Source: Paraburkholderia youngii (GTDB lineage: Bacteria; Pseudomonadota; Gammaproteobacteria; Burkholderiales; Burkholderiaceae). From it: a stretch of DNA of 64,000 nt. Position numbers and translations under genes: made by a program. The notes beneath the pieces are model-generated. The model made no database searches. It worked only from the letters and a program-made list of their open reading frames with translations, and was not told where the DNA came from. Below are positions 17,354-26,342 of the stretch, in pieces. Numbering within the stretch: the stretch's first letter is position 1; each line of letters begins with the position of its first letter. The stretch lies in NCBI RefSeq assembly GCF_013366925.1, contig NZ_JAALDK010000001.1, forward strand, positions 3,527,165 through 3,591,164, written 5' to 3'.

Positions 17354-17399
17354 AAACGAGTACGTTGCGCGAATCACAATTAAAACCCGAGGAAACTGC

Positions 17400-18017
17400 A
17401 TGCTGACGACGATCGAACAACTCGAAGCCCTCTACGCACAGCCAGCCGAGCGCTCGCTGCGCAAAGAGATCCCCTATGTCAACGACGACTACCGCGCGTT
17501 CATCGCGGCCGCGCCGTTCGCGGTGCTCGCGACGAGCGGCCCCGCCGGTCTCGACTGCTCGCCGCGCGGCGATGCGCCGGGCTTCGTGCGGGTCGTCGAC
17601 GCACGCACGCTCGCGCTGCCGGACCGCCCCGGCAACAACCGGCTCGACAGCTTGCGCAACGTCATCGGCGATCCGCGCCTCGCGCTGCTGTTCGTGATCC
17701 CCGGTGTCGGCGAGACCTTGCGAGTGAACGGCCGCGGCCGAATCTCGAACGACGCGGCGCTGCTGGACAGTTTCGCCGTCGACGGTAAACTGCCGCGCAC
17801 CGTGCTGCTGATCGACGTCGAGTCCGTGTACTTTCATTGCTCGAAGGCGATCGTGCGCTCGCGGCTGTGGGACCCGGCGCGGCATATCGAGCGCTCGCAA
17901 CTGCCGAGCACGGGCGCGATCCTGCAACACATCTTCGCCGCGAACGATGGCGAAAAGTTCGACGCGGCCGCCTACGATCGCGAGCTTCCCGAACGCGTGC
18001 GCGCCACGCTGTACTAA
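17400..18017 (+). CDS. Pyridoxamine 5'-phosphate oxidase family flavin-binding protein
   Basis: This 205-residue split-barrel protein belongs to the PPOX/FMN-binding superfamily (MSMEG_1061-type group). Motifs: FIAAAPFAVLATSGPAGLDCSPRGDAPGF, then LPDRPGNNRLDSLRNVIGDPRLALLFVIPGVGETLRVNGRG, which contribute the FMN-phosphate pocket. It is not the vitamin B6 enzyme PdxH, since the substrate-binding C-terminus is absent. It lies 46 bases after the sirtuin gene. Activity is probably flavin- or F420-type reduction of an unknown substrate. Confidence 0.78.
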   Translation: MLTTIEQLEALYAQPAERSLRKEIPYVNDDYRAFIAAAPFAVLATSGPAGLDCSPRGDAPGFVRVVDARTLALPDRPGNNRLDSLRNVIGDPRLALLFVIPGVGETLRVNGRGRISNDAALLDSFAVDGKLPRTVLLIDVESVYFHCSKAIVRSRLWDPARHIERSQLPSTGAILQHIFAANDGEKFDAAAYDRELPERVRATLY

Positions 18018-18050
18018 CGTAAATCGCAAAACCGAAACGCAAGGCCGACC

Positions 18051-18659
18051 ATGACCGATGCCCGGCAACATTCGCCATCCGCCGAACGCAATCGCGAACC
18101 GATCCTCGCCGTGCTGCGCGATGCGCTGCCGGCGCGCGGCCGCGTGCTCGAAATCGCGAGCGGCACCGGTGAGCACGCGATCTGGTTCGCCGACGCGCTG
18201 CCCGGTCTCGACTGGCAGCCGAGCGATGCGGACGAAGAAGCACGCGAGTCGATTGCCGCGTGGACCGCGCACGCGGGGCTCGCGAACGTGCGCGCGCCGC
18301 TCGCGCTCGACGTGCATCAGCCGGACTGGGGCGTCGATGCGCTCGACGCGGTGGTCTGCATCAACATGATCCACATCTCGCCGTGGAGCGCGGCGCAGGC
18401 ACTCATCGACGGCGCGGGGCGGCGGCTCGTCGACGGCGGCGTGCTCTATCTATATGGTCCTTACCGCCGCGGCGGCGCGCATACGGCACCGAGCAACGAA
18501 GCGTTCGAGCAGTGGCTGAAGAGTCGCAATCCCGAATGGGGCGTGCGCGATATGGAAGCGGTCGTTGCGCTCGGTGACGCGGCGGGGCTCACGTGCGAAC
18601 GGGTGGTCGCGATGCCCGCGAACAACTTCAGTCTGGTGTTCAGGAAGCGGGCAGGGTAG
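18051..18659 (+). CDS. DUF938 SAM-methyltransferase-like protein
   Basis: This 202-residue protein of the DUF938 family has a class I methyltransferase fold. It shows the N-terminal SPSAERNREPIL signature, the SAM-binding motif VLEIASGTGEHAIWFA, then the acidic QPSDADEEA and VVCINMIHISPW. DUF938 proteins are widespread in proteobacteria; the substrate is unknown. It follows the PPOX gene by 33 bases and is the last gene of this small operon. No terminator is clear downstream. Confidence 0.8.
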   Translation: MTDARQHSPSAERNREPILAVLRDALPARGRVLEIASGTGEHAIWFADALPGLDWQPSDADEEARESIAAWTAHAGLANVRAPLALDVHQPDWGVDALDAVVCINMIHISPWSAAQALIDGAGRRLVDGGVLYLYGPYRRGGAHTAPSNEAFEQWLKSRNPEWGVRDMEAVVALGDAAGLTCERVVAMPANNFSLVFRKRAG

Positions 18660-18944
18660 CGGGAAGATCGACGGGTCGTGCATTCGTTCGTGTCGTCCGC
18701 CAAACCTCAGTCCGATCCCAAGCCGAACCCTCCGCGCAAGCGCCGACGCGCGCACAATACCTGTCTACCCGGCGTTACGCGCAAGTTGGAGCACGGCAGG
18801 AGCACCGCAGGAGCACGAGCAACCGGCGTGCTTGCCTGCCATCAAGCGGCAGGCGCGCATTTCTTTTATCCTTTCACCCTCGACGCCGCGCCGGTGTTTT
18901 TGCAGCGCGGCGCCACGACATTTATTGGACTCTGGAGAATTCAA

Positions 18945-20354
18945 ATGAGCAAACAGGCAATCGGCGTGGTGGGTCTGGCGGTGATGGGCCGCAATCTGGC
19001 GCTCAACATCGAGAGCCGCGGCCACGCGGTGTCGGTCTACAACCGTAGCCGCGCGAAAACCGACGAACTCATCGCCGAATTTCCGGACCGCAAACTGGTG
19101 CCGGCTTTCACGCTGGAAGAGTTCGTCGACTCGCTCGAAAAGCCGCGCCGCATTCTGATGATGGTCAAGGCCGGCGAGCCGACCGACGCAACCATTGCCT
19201 CGCTCAAGCCGCTGCTCGAAAAAGGCGACATCCTGATCGATGGCGGCAACACGCCTTTCACCGACACGATCCGCCGCAACCAGGAACTCGCGAAGGCGGG
19301 TCTGCATTTCATCGGCACCGGCGTGTCGGGCGGCGAGGAAGGCGCGCTGAAAGGCCCGTCGATCATGCCGGGCGGCCCGCGCGACGCGTACGACCTCGTC
19401 GCGCCGATCCTCACCGAGATCGCCGCGAAGGCGCCGGACGGCGAGCCCTGCGTGGCATACATGGGACCGGACGGCGCGGGCCACTTCGTGAAGATGGTGC
19501 ACAACGGCATCGAGTACGGCGACATGCAGCTGATCGCCGAGAGTTATGCGGTGTTGAAGCAGGTCGTCGGCTTGTCGAACGAGGAACTCGGCAAGGTCTA
19601 TACCGAGTGGAACCAGGGCGAGCTCGACAGCTATCTGATCGAAATCACCTCGAAGATCTTCAGCAAGAAGGACGACGAAACCGGCAAGGACCTCGTCGAC
19701 GTGATCCTCGACCGTGCCGCGCAGAAGGGCACTGGCAAGTGGACCAGCCAGAACGCGCTCGACCTCGGCGCGCCGCTGCCGCTGATCACCGAGGCGGTGT
19801 TCGCGCGCGTGCTGTCGTCGCTGAAGACGCAGCGCGTGGCCGCGAGCAAGGTGCTCGAAGGGCCGCGGGCCAAGCCGCTCGAAGGCGCGAAAGAGGCGTT
19901 CATCGAATCGGTGCGCCGCGCGCTGTACTTCAGCAAGGTGATCTCGTACGCGCAGGGCTTCGCGCAGTTGCGCGCAGCGTCGGAAGAGTACAAGTGGGAT
20001 CTCGACTACGGCACGATCGCGAAGATCTTCCGCGCGGGCTGCATCATCCGCGCGCGCTTCCTGCAGAAAATCACCGACGCCTACACGAAGGACAAGGCGC
20101 TCGCGAACCTGCTGCTCGATCCGTACTTCCGCGACATCGCGAAGAACTACCAGGCGGCGCTGCGCGAAGTCGTGGTGGCCGCGGTCAATGCGGGCGTGCC
20201 GGTACCGGCGTTCGCGTCGGCGATCGCGTATTTCGACGCTTACCGCTCGGAGCGTCTGCCCGCCAACCTCGTGCAGGCGCAGCGCGACTTCTTCGGCGCG
20301 CATACGTTCGAACGCATCGATAAGCCAGGCAGCTTCCACGCACAGTGGAGCTAA
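18945..20354 (+). CDS. gnd: 6-phosphogluconate dehydrogenase, decarboxylating
   Basis: This 469-residue enzyme of the oxidative pentose phosphate pathway converts 6-phosphogluconate and NADP+ to ribulose 5-phosphate, CO2 and NADPH. Visible motifs: [20 protein letters not shown] with [10 protein letters not shown] (NADP-phosphate binding), the substrate motif [23 protein letters not shown], the catalytic Lys region [18 protein letters not shown] and the C-terminal [11 protein letters not shown]. Length is that of E. coli Gnd (468). The ATG at 18945 has GGAGA upstream; the frame is open a further 89 codons without similarity. A strong hairpin follows the stop. Confidence 0.96.
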   Translation: MSKQAIGVVGLAVMGRNLALNIESRGHAVSVYNRSRAKTDELIAEFPDRKLVPAFTLEEFVDSLEKPRRILMMVKAGEPTDATIASLKPLLEKGDILIDGGNTPFTDTIRRNQELAKAGLHFIGTGVSGGEEGALKGPSIMPGGPRDAYDLVAPILTEIAAKAPDGEPCVAYMGPDGAGHFVKMVHNGIEYGDMQLIAESYAVLKQVVGLSNEELGKVYTEWNQGELDSYLIEITSKIFSKKDDETGKDLVDVILDRAAQKGTGKWTSQNALDLGAPLPLITEAVFARVLSSLKTQRVAASKVLEGPRAKPLEGAKEAFIESVRRALYFSKVISYAQGFAQLRAASEEYKWDLDYGTIAKIFRAGCIIRARFLQKITDAYTKDKALANLLLDPYFRDIAKNYQAALREVVVAAVNAGVPVPAFASAIAYFDAYRSERLPANLVQAQRDFFGAHTFERIDKPGSFHAQWS

Positions 20355-20368
20355 GCGGTTGAAAAAAC

Positions 20369-20402
20369 GGCCCGGCGCGCGATGGTGACAGCGCGCCGGG
20401 CC
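20369..20402 (+). terminator. Hairpin downstream of gnd
   Basis: GGCCCGGCGCGC (20369-20380) and GCGCGCCGGGCC (20391-20402) form a perfect 12-bp GC-rich stem with a 10-base loop, 14 bases after the gnd stop. The downstream T content is modest (ATTGTT), so it may slow rather than fully end transcription; an A run before the stem would give a U tract on the other strand. Confidence 0.6.
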
Positions 20403-20627
20403 ATTGTTCCGTTTGGATCGGCAAGCAGGCGCCGCATTATTGCCAAAATTATCGATGGTTAGCTGTAAGCCTAAGCAAATGCGAAATGATTATTGCGCTG
20501 GTAGGAATAGAGTTTCGCCGGTTTGAGGGTTTACCCTAGATCCTGACGCCTCTAAACTTGTTTTCAATCGCTGAGGGAAAAGCAGGAACCCCGAAGCGCA
20601 CCACAACAAGTCCTTTGGAGGTTAATC

Positions 20628-20963
20628 ATGAAGACCCTGATTTCCGCAGTTGCAATCGCCGCCGCCCTCGTTGTTCCGGTCGCTTCGTTCGCTCAAGCCA
20701 GCCAGCCGGTGACGCGCGCTGAGGTTCGCGCTCAACTGATCCAACTCGAACAGGCCGGCTACAACCCGTCCGCCAACGACGTCAACTACCCGGCCGACCT
20801 CCAGGCAGCGCAAGCACGCGTCGATGCGCAGCGCGGCACGGCCGTCGCAGCCAACCGCGCGGACACCAGCGGCTACGGCGCTCCGGCTGCCGGCACGTCG
20901 CAAGCAGGCCACGCCGTCGTTCCGGCGAAGGCCAACCGTAACTCGGTGTACTTCGGCAGCTGA
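20628..20963 (+). CDS. Secreted DUF4148 protein
   Basis: This 111-residue exported protein has a signal peptide of about 22 residues (KTLISAVAIAAALVVPVASFAQA, cleavage after FAQA). The DUF4148 pattern TRAEVRAQLIQLEQAGYNPS follows, then NYPADLQAAQARV. It ends in a flexible Ala/Gly-rich tail. DUF4148 proteins are very common in Burkholderiales; the function is unknown. TTTGGAGG lies 7 bases before the ATG. Upstream (20526-20537) there is a short inverted repeat AGGGT-TT-ACCCT. It is monocistronic, with a terminator at 21052-21084. Confidence 0.85.
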   Translation: MKTLISAVAIAAALVVPVASFAQASQPVTRAEVRAQLIQLEQAGYNPSANDVNYPADLQAAQARVDAQRGTAVAANRADTSGYGAPAAGTSQAGHAVVPAKANRNSVYFGS

Positions 20964-21051
20964 TCGCAGTAGAAGTGTGCAGGTGTAGTGGGTAGTCGTA
21001 GTCCGTTGTAGACGCCGCTTCGTGGAATAGCGCGAGCGCGGCGGGCAAGAA

Positions 21052-21084
21052 AAAACGCCATCCAGTTCGATCGGATGGCGTTTT
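21052..21084. terminator. Bidirectional terminator
   Basis: AAAACGCCATCC (21052-21063) and GGATGGCGTTTT (21073-21084) form a perfect 12-bp stem with a 9-base loop. A tracts on the left and T tracts on the right mean the hairpin can end both the DUF4148 transcript (plus) and the 21118-21438 transcript (minus), which converge here. Confidence 0.85.
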
Positions 21085-21117
21085 GTCGTTTACGGCGCCG
21101 TGCTGCGGCGGGATCGG

Positions 21118-21438
21118 TCAATGCAGGGTTCGCTGCCGCCGGCCGATGTCATCGAACAGCGCGCGGCTCGGCTCCAGCGCGAGAAGCCACGATTCGTCGT
21201 AGCCGCTCAGATTGTCGAGCGCCTCGCGCAGACGCTCGATCGCCACCGCGGGCAGCTCGACGCTCGCCTCGACCCCGCTCGACAGCCTCGCGACGCTCGC
21301 CAGTTGCACGAGCGCATCGGCGGCCTCGGCGACGTCGGCGGCGAAAATCAGGTGGGTGTTCAGCAGTTCGACGAGGCCGGCAGACGCCGCCACATCGTCG
21401 ACGTTGAGTTGCACGGCCAGAAAGGTGGCTTTGTTCAT
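21118..21438 (-). CDS. Small uncharacterised protein (Burkholderiales-type)
   Basis: This 106-residue protein starts MNKATFLAVQLNVDDVAASAGLVELLNTHL and is mostly helical, Ala/Leu-rich and acidic. It has no signal peptide, membrane helix or recognisable catalytic motif. The ATG at 21438 with a GAGG-type site just upstream is preferred over the more distant start at 21462. It is monocistronic and converges on the DUF4148 gene. I do not recognise the family with confidence; a DUF1484-type assignment is possible but unverified. Confidence 0.6.
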   Translation of the reverse strand: MNKATFLAVQLNVDDVAASAGLVELLNTHLIFAADVAEAADALVQLASVARLSSGVEASVELPAVAIERLREALDNLSGYDESWLLALEPSRALFDDIGRRQRTLH

Positions 21439-21668
21439 CCTCGATTCCTCCCAGAATCCCAAGGTTGTCGTGAACTGCTCCGCGCGGCTTGACTGAGTAT
21501 AGGCGATGGCCGATTGCCCGCAACAATCTGACGAATCGGCCGTGGCGGCTTGCTCGCCGAGACGCGCGGGCCATGCGACCTATAATAGGGCCAGCCGCGC
21601 AAGCGCCGTCGCCGTGGGCGAACGGCGCCGCCCGCGGGGTTTGCGCGCTTGCCAATTGCTCATCGACC

Positions 21669-21980
21669 ATGAAGATCATCCGCAGCAAAAGCTTTACCGC
21701 GCCGCGCGCCTGGGGCGCGCTCGACATCGCGAACATGAACGGCATCACCACGCGTCTGCATTGGACCGACCAGCCGTACAAGTGGCACGTGAACGACGGC
21801 GAGGAAGTGTTCGCCGTGCTCGACGGGCGCGTCGAGATGCGCTATCGCGAAGACGGCGTCGAACGTTCGACGGTGCTCGAAACCGGCGACGTGTTCCACG
21901 CGACGGTCGGCACCGAGCATGTTGCGCATCCGCTCGGCGCGGCACGGGTGCTGGTCGTCGAAACGCAGGGAAGCGTCTGA
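21669..21980 (+). CDS. Cupin-domain protein
   Basis: This 103-residue single-domain cupin has the metal-binding motif 1 region YKWHVNDGEEVFAVLDGRVEMRY (His, Glu) and motif 2 TGDVFHATVGTEHVAHPLG. Small cupins of this type act as isomerases, dioxygenase-like enzymes or metabolite binders; none can be chosen here. The start at 21669 (MKIIRSKSF) gives the typical minimal cupin length. It is divergent from the uncharacterised gene at 21118-21438. Confidence 0.8.
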   Translation: MKIIRSKSFTAPRAWGALDIANMNGITTRLHWTDQPYKWHVNDGEEVFAVLDGRVEMRYREDGVERSTVLETGDVFHATVGTEHVAHPLGAARVLVVETQGSV

Positions 21981-22144
21981 AGAACACGGCAGTTTGACGG
22001 CGCGCGCCAGCGCGGCGCGCGCATGGGGCTCGCGCATAATATCCACGCGGCAACAGACAGCCGCGACTTTACGCAAGCGTGGCGGCACGGCAATTGCAGC
22101 GGCGTCGATTGAATCGGAACGAGACACACGTCGAGGAAAATCAG

Positions 22145-22948
22145 ATGACACAACAATGGCAACCGACGGCCATCCGCCTGCTGATCGCGGCGGCGCTCGG
22201 CCTGGCGATCGCCGGCTGCACGACGATGCCGTGGGAAAGCACGCCGTTCTACAACAACGCGCCGTCGAGCGCGACCAGTCTCGCGACCGTCCCGGTGCCC
22301 GCCGGCTTCTACCGCGTCAATCCGGGCGACACGCTGGCCGGCATCGCCTCGGCATATGGACGCAAGCCGCAGGAAATCGCGGCCTGGAACGGCTTGCCGG
22401 TCAACGCGGCGGTCGCCCCCGGCCAGGTGCTGCGCGTTTCTCCGCCGATGCCCTCGGGCAGCGTGGTCACGCCGCCGGTTGCGGTGGCGCCGGGTGCGCC
22501 GGCCACGCCGGGCGCGACGGCGAACGTACCGCCGGGCGCCGTTCCCGGTACGGCGGCCCCCGCGGCCGGGCCCCAGCAGGGCGTGCTGCAATGGCCGTTG
22601 CGCGGGCCGATCCTGCGCGCGTTCACGCCGGGCAAATCCAGTGGCATCGTGATCGGCGGGCAACCCGGCGATCCGGTCAAGGCCGCGGCGACCGGCCGCG
22701 TGGTGTACGCGGGCACCGGCATCGAAGCCTACGGCCCGCTCATCATCATCAAGCACAACGACTCGCTGATCACCGCGTACGGCCAGAACAGCCAATTGCT
22801 CGTCAAGGAAGGCGACGCGGTCGCGCAAGGGCAGACGATCGGCGAGGTCGGGGTCGATAGCCGCGGTGCCGCGTCGATCCAGTTCGAAGTGCGCCAGAAC
22901 GGCCAGCCGGTCGATCCGCTGCAGTGGCTGCCCAAGCCGGGCGGCTGA
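22145..22948 (+). CDS. NlpD-like lipoprotein with LysM and degenerate LytM (M23) domain
   Basis: This 267-residue outer-envelope lipoprotein has a lipobox LAIAGC placing the lipidated Cys at residue 25. A LysM domain (FYRVNPGDTLAGIASAYG through PGQVLRV) binds peptidoglycan; a Pro/Ala/Gly linker follows. The C-terminal LytM/M23 domain contains PVKAAATGRVVYAGTGI, YGPLIIIKHNDSLITAYGQN and IQFEVRQNGQPVDPLQWL. The catalytic His residues of active M23 peptidases (HxxxD and HxH) are replaced (GIVIGG and AYGQN), as in NlpD and EnvC. It therefore likely activates a cell-wall amidase (AmiC type) rather than cutting itself. The canonical nlpD-rpoS neighbourhood is absent, so this may be a second copy. 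Confidence 0.85.
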   Translation: MTQQWQPTAIRLLIAAALGLAIAGCTTMPWESTPFYNNAPSSATSLATVPVPAGFYRVNPGDTLAGIASAYGRKPQEIAAWNGLPVNAAVAPGQVLRVSPPMPSGSVVTPPVAVAPGAPATPGATANVPPGAVPGTAAPAAGPQQGVLQWPLRGPILRAFTPGKSSGIVIGGQPGDPVKAAATGRVVYAGTGIEAYGPLIIIKHNDSLITAYGQNSQLLVKEGDAVAQGQTIGEVGVDSRGAASIQFEVRQNGQPVDPLQWLPKPGG

Positions 22949-23151
22949 GCGTCCCCGTCGCGTCTATCGATTCAGTGTCTATCGACTCCTCGCAGTCGGA
23001 TCGGCGCGCCTTGCGGGGACGCGCCGATTTTCAGCGTCGCCTGAATTGAATACACTGTATGGCTCGTTTGCCGGCGCGTACGCGTTCCTCCCGGAGTGCA
23101 CGCGCGGCCGGCTGCCGTAGGTTGTCATCCATGGACGCACAGGGACACACA

Positions 23152-24159
23152 ATGATCGATTTGCGCAGCGATACCGTTACCCGCCCGACTCCGCCGATGC
23201 TCGCGGCGATGTCGGCGGCCGAAGTCGGCGACGACGTCTGGGGCGACGACCCCACCGTACTGCGTCTGCAGGCCACGCTGGCCGAGCGCACCGGCAAGGA
23301 AGCGGGGCTGTTCTTCCCGAGCGGCACGCAAAGCAACCTCGCCGCGTTGATGGCGCACTGCGCGCGCGGCGACGAATACATCGTCGGCCAGCTTGCGCAC
23401 ACCTACAAATACGAGGGCGGTGGCGCGGCCGTGCTCGGCAGCATCCAGCCGCAGCCGCTCGAAAACGCCGCCGACGGCTCGATCCCGCTCGACAAGATCT
23501 CCGCCGCGATCAAGCCGATCGACGATCACTTCGCGCGCACGCGGCTGCTCGCGCTAGAAAACACGATCGGCGGCAAGGTGCTGCCGGCTCAGTACGTCGC
23601 CGACGCGACGCAGCTCGCGCGCGAGCGCGGCCTCGCGACCCACCTCGACGGCGCGCGCGTGTTCAACGCGGCGGTCGCGTCGGGCAAGCCGGTCGCGGCG
23701 CTCGCCGAGCCGTTCGATTCGGTGTCGATCTGCTTTTCGAAGGGACTGGGCGCGCCGGTCGGCTCGGTGCTGGTCGGCAGCCGCGCGCTGATCGACGTCG
23801 CGCATCGCTGGCGCAAGGTGCTCGGCGGCGGCATGCGCCAGGCTGGGGTGCTCGCGGCCGCCTGCCTGTATGCGCTCGATCACAACGTCGAGCGTCTTGC
23901 CGACGATCACGCGAACGCCGCGCATCTGGCGGCGGGGCTGGAGACCATCGAGCAGGTGAAGGTGCAGTCGGTCGCAACGAACATGGTGTTCGCGCAGTTT
24001 CCGCAGCAGCATTGCGCGCCGCTCGAGGCATGGCTCAAGGAGCGCGGCATCCTCACGCAGATGCTGTATGCATCGCGCTTCGTCACGCACATGGATGTGT
24101 CGCGCGACGATATCGACACGTTCATTGGTGCGGTTAAGGGGTTCTTCGCGGCACGTTGA
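23152..24159 (+). CDS. ltaE: Low-specificity L-threonine aldolase
   Basis: This 335-residue PLP enzyme cleaves L-threonine or L-allo-threonine to glycine and acetaldehyde. The fold-type I aldolase signatures are present: MIDLRSDTVTRPTPPMLAAM, EVGDDVWGDDPTV, FFPSGTQSNL, THLDGARVFNA, and the PLP-binding Lys in SICFSKGLGAPVGS (K197). ATG at 23152 was chosen because AGGGA lies 7 bases upstream; an in-frame ATG at 23131 would add seven residues. Length equals the E. coli LtaE class (333). A hairpin follows at 24181. Confidence 0.94.
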   Translation: MIDLRSDTVTRPTPPMLAAMSAAEVGDDVWGDDPTVLRLQATLAERTGKEAGLFFPSGTQSNLAALMAHCARGDEYIVGQLAHTYKYEGGGAAVLGSIQPQPLENAADGSIPLDKISAAIKPIDDHFARTRLLALENTIGGKVLPAQYVADATQLARERGLATHLDGARVFNAAVASGKPVAALAEPFDSVSICFSKGLGAPVGSVLVGSRALIDVAHRWRKVLGGGMRQAGVLAAACLYALDHNVERLADDHANAAHLAAGLETIEQVKVQSVATNMVFAQFPQQHCAPLEAWLKERGILTQMLYASRFVTHMDVSRDDIDTFIGAVKGFFAAR

Positions 24160-24180
24160 TCGCGCTGCATTGGTCGGAAG

Positions 24181-24208
24181 CGAGGCGGCTTGCGTAGTTG
24201 CCGCCTCG
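24181..24208 (+). terminator. Putative terminator after ltaE
   Basis: CGAGGCGGC (24181-24189) and GCCGCCTCG (24200-24208) form a 9-bp perfect stem with a 10-base loop, followed by TCTTCCC. It lies 22 bases after the ltaE stop and before the converging MFS gene. Confidence 0.5.
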
Positions 24209-24301
24209 TCTTCCCGCACCGGCTTCAACTCATGCGCGGTTCGTTCGAGCCGCGCTTCCTGCAAGCTTTATCCTCGTCTCACGCGCCGTCCGGCGCACAT
24301 T

Positions 24302-25672
24302 TCACTTGACCGCCGCCTTCGCCTGCACGCCCGCGCGATGCGATGGCGCGAAGAGCCGCAAGCCGCTCGCGAGGCTCGCCGCGCCGGCAAAGAATGCGCC
24401 GAGGCCGAGCGCGAGCGTCGGCCCATGCTGGCGTCCGGCGATGCCGAAGCACAGCGCGACCAGCGCGGCACCGGTCGCCTGGCCGATTAGCCGCGCGGTC
24501 GCGACGATGCCGCTGGCGCCGCCGCTGCGCTCCGGCGGCGCGCTCGCCATCAGCGCCTTCAGGTTCGGCGACTGGAAAAAGCCGAAGCCCGCGCCGCAGA
24601 TCGCCATGCGGATGCCGATGTCGAGCACGTGCGGATGGGCGGGCAGCATCGCCAGCGAGGCCATCCCCGCCGACAGCACCGCGAGCCCGACCGCGCCGAG
24701 CAGCCCCGGCGGATAGCGGTCCGACAGGCCGCCCGCGAGCGGCGCGGCAAGCGCGACCACGACGGGCCACGGCGTCATCAGGAAGCCGGTTTCGACCTGG
24801 CTGCGCAGCAGCACGTCCTCGAAATAGAACGGCAGCGACACGAATGCGAGGCTCTGCGCGGCGAACGAGCAGACGGCCGTCACCGCCGACAGCGCGAACA
24901 CCGGCCGCTTGAACAGATCGACGGGCAGCATCGGCGCGGAGTGACCCGCCTCGCGGCGAATCAGTAGCAGCCCGAACGCGACGGCGACCGCCGCGGCGCT
25001 GAGCACGATCTGCATCGACGCGCGTTGCGCCGCCTCGCCGAGCGCGAAGATCAGCGCGGCGAACGTGACCACGTTGAGCAGCGCCGCCAGCGGATCGAAC
25101 TGATGCCGGCCCTGCGCGGTATGCGGCAGCGCCGGCATCGCAAAGCTCAGCGCGAGGACGCCGAGCGGCACGTTGACCGCGAACAGCCACGGCCACGTTG
25201 CGACCGACAGAATCAGCGACGCCACCGTCGGCCCGACCGCGAACGACACGCCGACGATCAGCGCATTGGTGCCGAGCCCGCGACCGAGCCGATGCGGCGG
25301 GTACAGATAGCGGATCAGCGCGGTGTTGACGCTCATGATCGCGCTGGCGCCCAGGCCCTGCACGATGCGCGCGGCGGCGAGCAGCGGCAGCGTCGGCGCC
25401 AGAGCGCAGCCGAGCGAACTCAGCGTGAACAGCGCGATGCCGCCGATATAGATACGCCGATGCCCGACGATATCGCCGAGCGCGGCGAGCGGCAGCAGCG
25501 TCGCGACCATCGCGAGCTGATACGCGTTGATGATCCAGACCGACGCGGCCGGCGCCGCGTGCAGGTCGCCGGCGATCGCGGGCAGCGCGGTGTTGGCGAT
25601 CGCGGTATCGAGCGTGGCGAGCGCGACGGCGAGCATGATCGCGGCCATCGCGCGGCGATTGGCGGCCGACAT
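24302..25672 (-). CDS. MFS transporter, DHA2/EmrB-QacA-like drug exporter
   Basis: This 456-residue polytopic protein of the major facilitator superfamily has about 14 hydrophobic segments, as in the DHA2 group. Motif C-like ALATLDTAIANTALPAIAGDLHA in helix 1 is typical of EmrB/QacA proton antiporters. It is followed by LPLAALGDIVGHRRIYIGG (motif A, GDxxGxRR) and RIVQGLGASAIMSVNTALIR. Substrates cannot be predicted. I used ATG at 25672 (MSAANRRAM). A TTG 21 codons further upstream, giving LSDKLSPTVG, is another possible start, since that region also reads protein-like; neither has a clear ribosome site. Confidence 0.85.
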   Translation of the reverse strand: MSAANRRAMAAIMLAVALATLDTAIANTALPAIAGDLHAAPAASVWIINAYQLAMVATLLPLAALGDIVGHRRIYIGGIALFTLSSLGCALAPTLPLLAAARIVQGLGASAIMSVNTALIRYLYPPHRLGRGLGTNALIVGVSFAVGPTVASLILSVATWPWLFAVNVPLGVLALSFAMPALPHTAQGRHQFDPLAALLNVVTFAALIFALGEAAQRASMQIVLSAAAVAVAFGLLLIRREAGHSAPMLPVDLFKRPVFALSAVTAVCSFAAQSLAFVSLPFYFEDVLLRSQVETGFLMTPWPVVVALAAPLAGGLSDRYPPGLLGAVGLAVLSAGMASLAMLPAHPHVLDIGIRMAICGAGFGFFQSPNLKALMASAPPERSGGASGIVATARLIGQATGAALVALCFGIAGRQHGPTLALGLGAFFAGAASLASGLRLFAPSHRAGVQAKAAVK

Positions 25673-26342
25673 CGGGCCGTCGGCGGGGAGAGCCGGCGTG
25701 GAGACGCCGACGGTAGGGCTGAGCTTATCGGACAAGGCGTGCTCGTCGGGTTGGGCATGCCAGCGTCGGCCGCTTCCAGAGAGGCGACGCGCGCACGGCG
25801 GTTTTGTTGTGGGCGAGGTGGCGCGCTGTCCGGACCACGGCGGATGAGCGTGGCGGCTGGGGCGGCGCAACGTCGCGATTGTTGCAGAGACGGCACGATC
25901 GTGCAGGGAGGCGGGCAGGCTGGCGAAGAACAGGCGCTTGGATCTGACGGCAACGCAACTAACCGTCAACCCCGCCCGACATCTCCAAATCGGCCAAGGC
26001 CCCACATCGAATCCCCCACGCGTACGCTCGAACCGTCCGGCAGAACGGGGGGCCCGATGCGATCACACAGTTAGGGAATTCGCGGCTTCATTCGCCCGTC
26101 ATGCATCGAAAAAATAATCGATGTGCGGTTTTGCACTGCATCCGTGCATCGGCCGCGTGCGATTGCGCGGCAACTGGCGGGTTCAGCGGGCACGGCATAT
26201 GCGTCATCTTCCGCTCGCGCAGCGATGTGCGAGATCCCCAAAATGTCCTACTCTGTTTTTTTAACCGTTCCGACAGGCACGCGCCTCCCGTCCGTCTTCC
26301 GTGCGGTTCGCGTCTGCCGTGTCGAACTTCCCGGAGGCTTCG
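25673..26342. promoter_or_regulatory. 670-bp divergent intergenic region (MFS exporter / glgP)
   Basis: This is the longest non-coding stretch in the first half of the window, between divergent genes. The first 60 bases may encode an extended N-terminus of the MFS protein. Around 26103-26122 there is a short imperfect hairpin (CATCGA...TCGATG) in an AT-rich patch that could mark the glgP promoter region. I saw no convincing small gene, RNA or repeat. Confidence 0.4.

Noticed and set aside
16180..18659. Four-gene run OXLD1-like, sirtuin, PPOX, DUF938 as a defence or signalling island
   Set aside because: All are widespread conserved proteobacterial genes with normal composition for this genome; the sirtuin has no defence partner such as an Argonaute or NADase effector.
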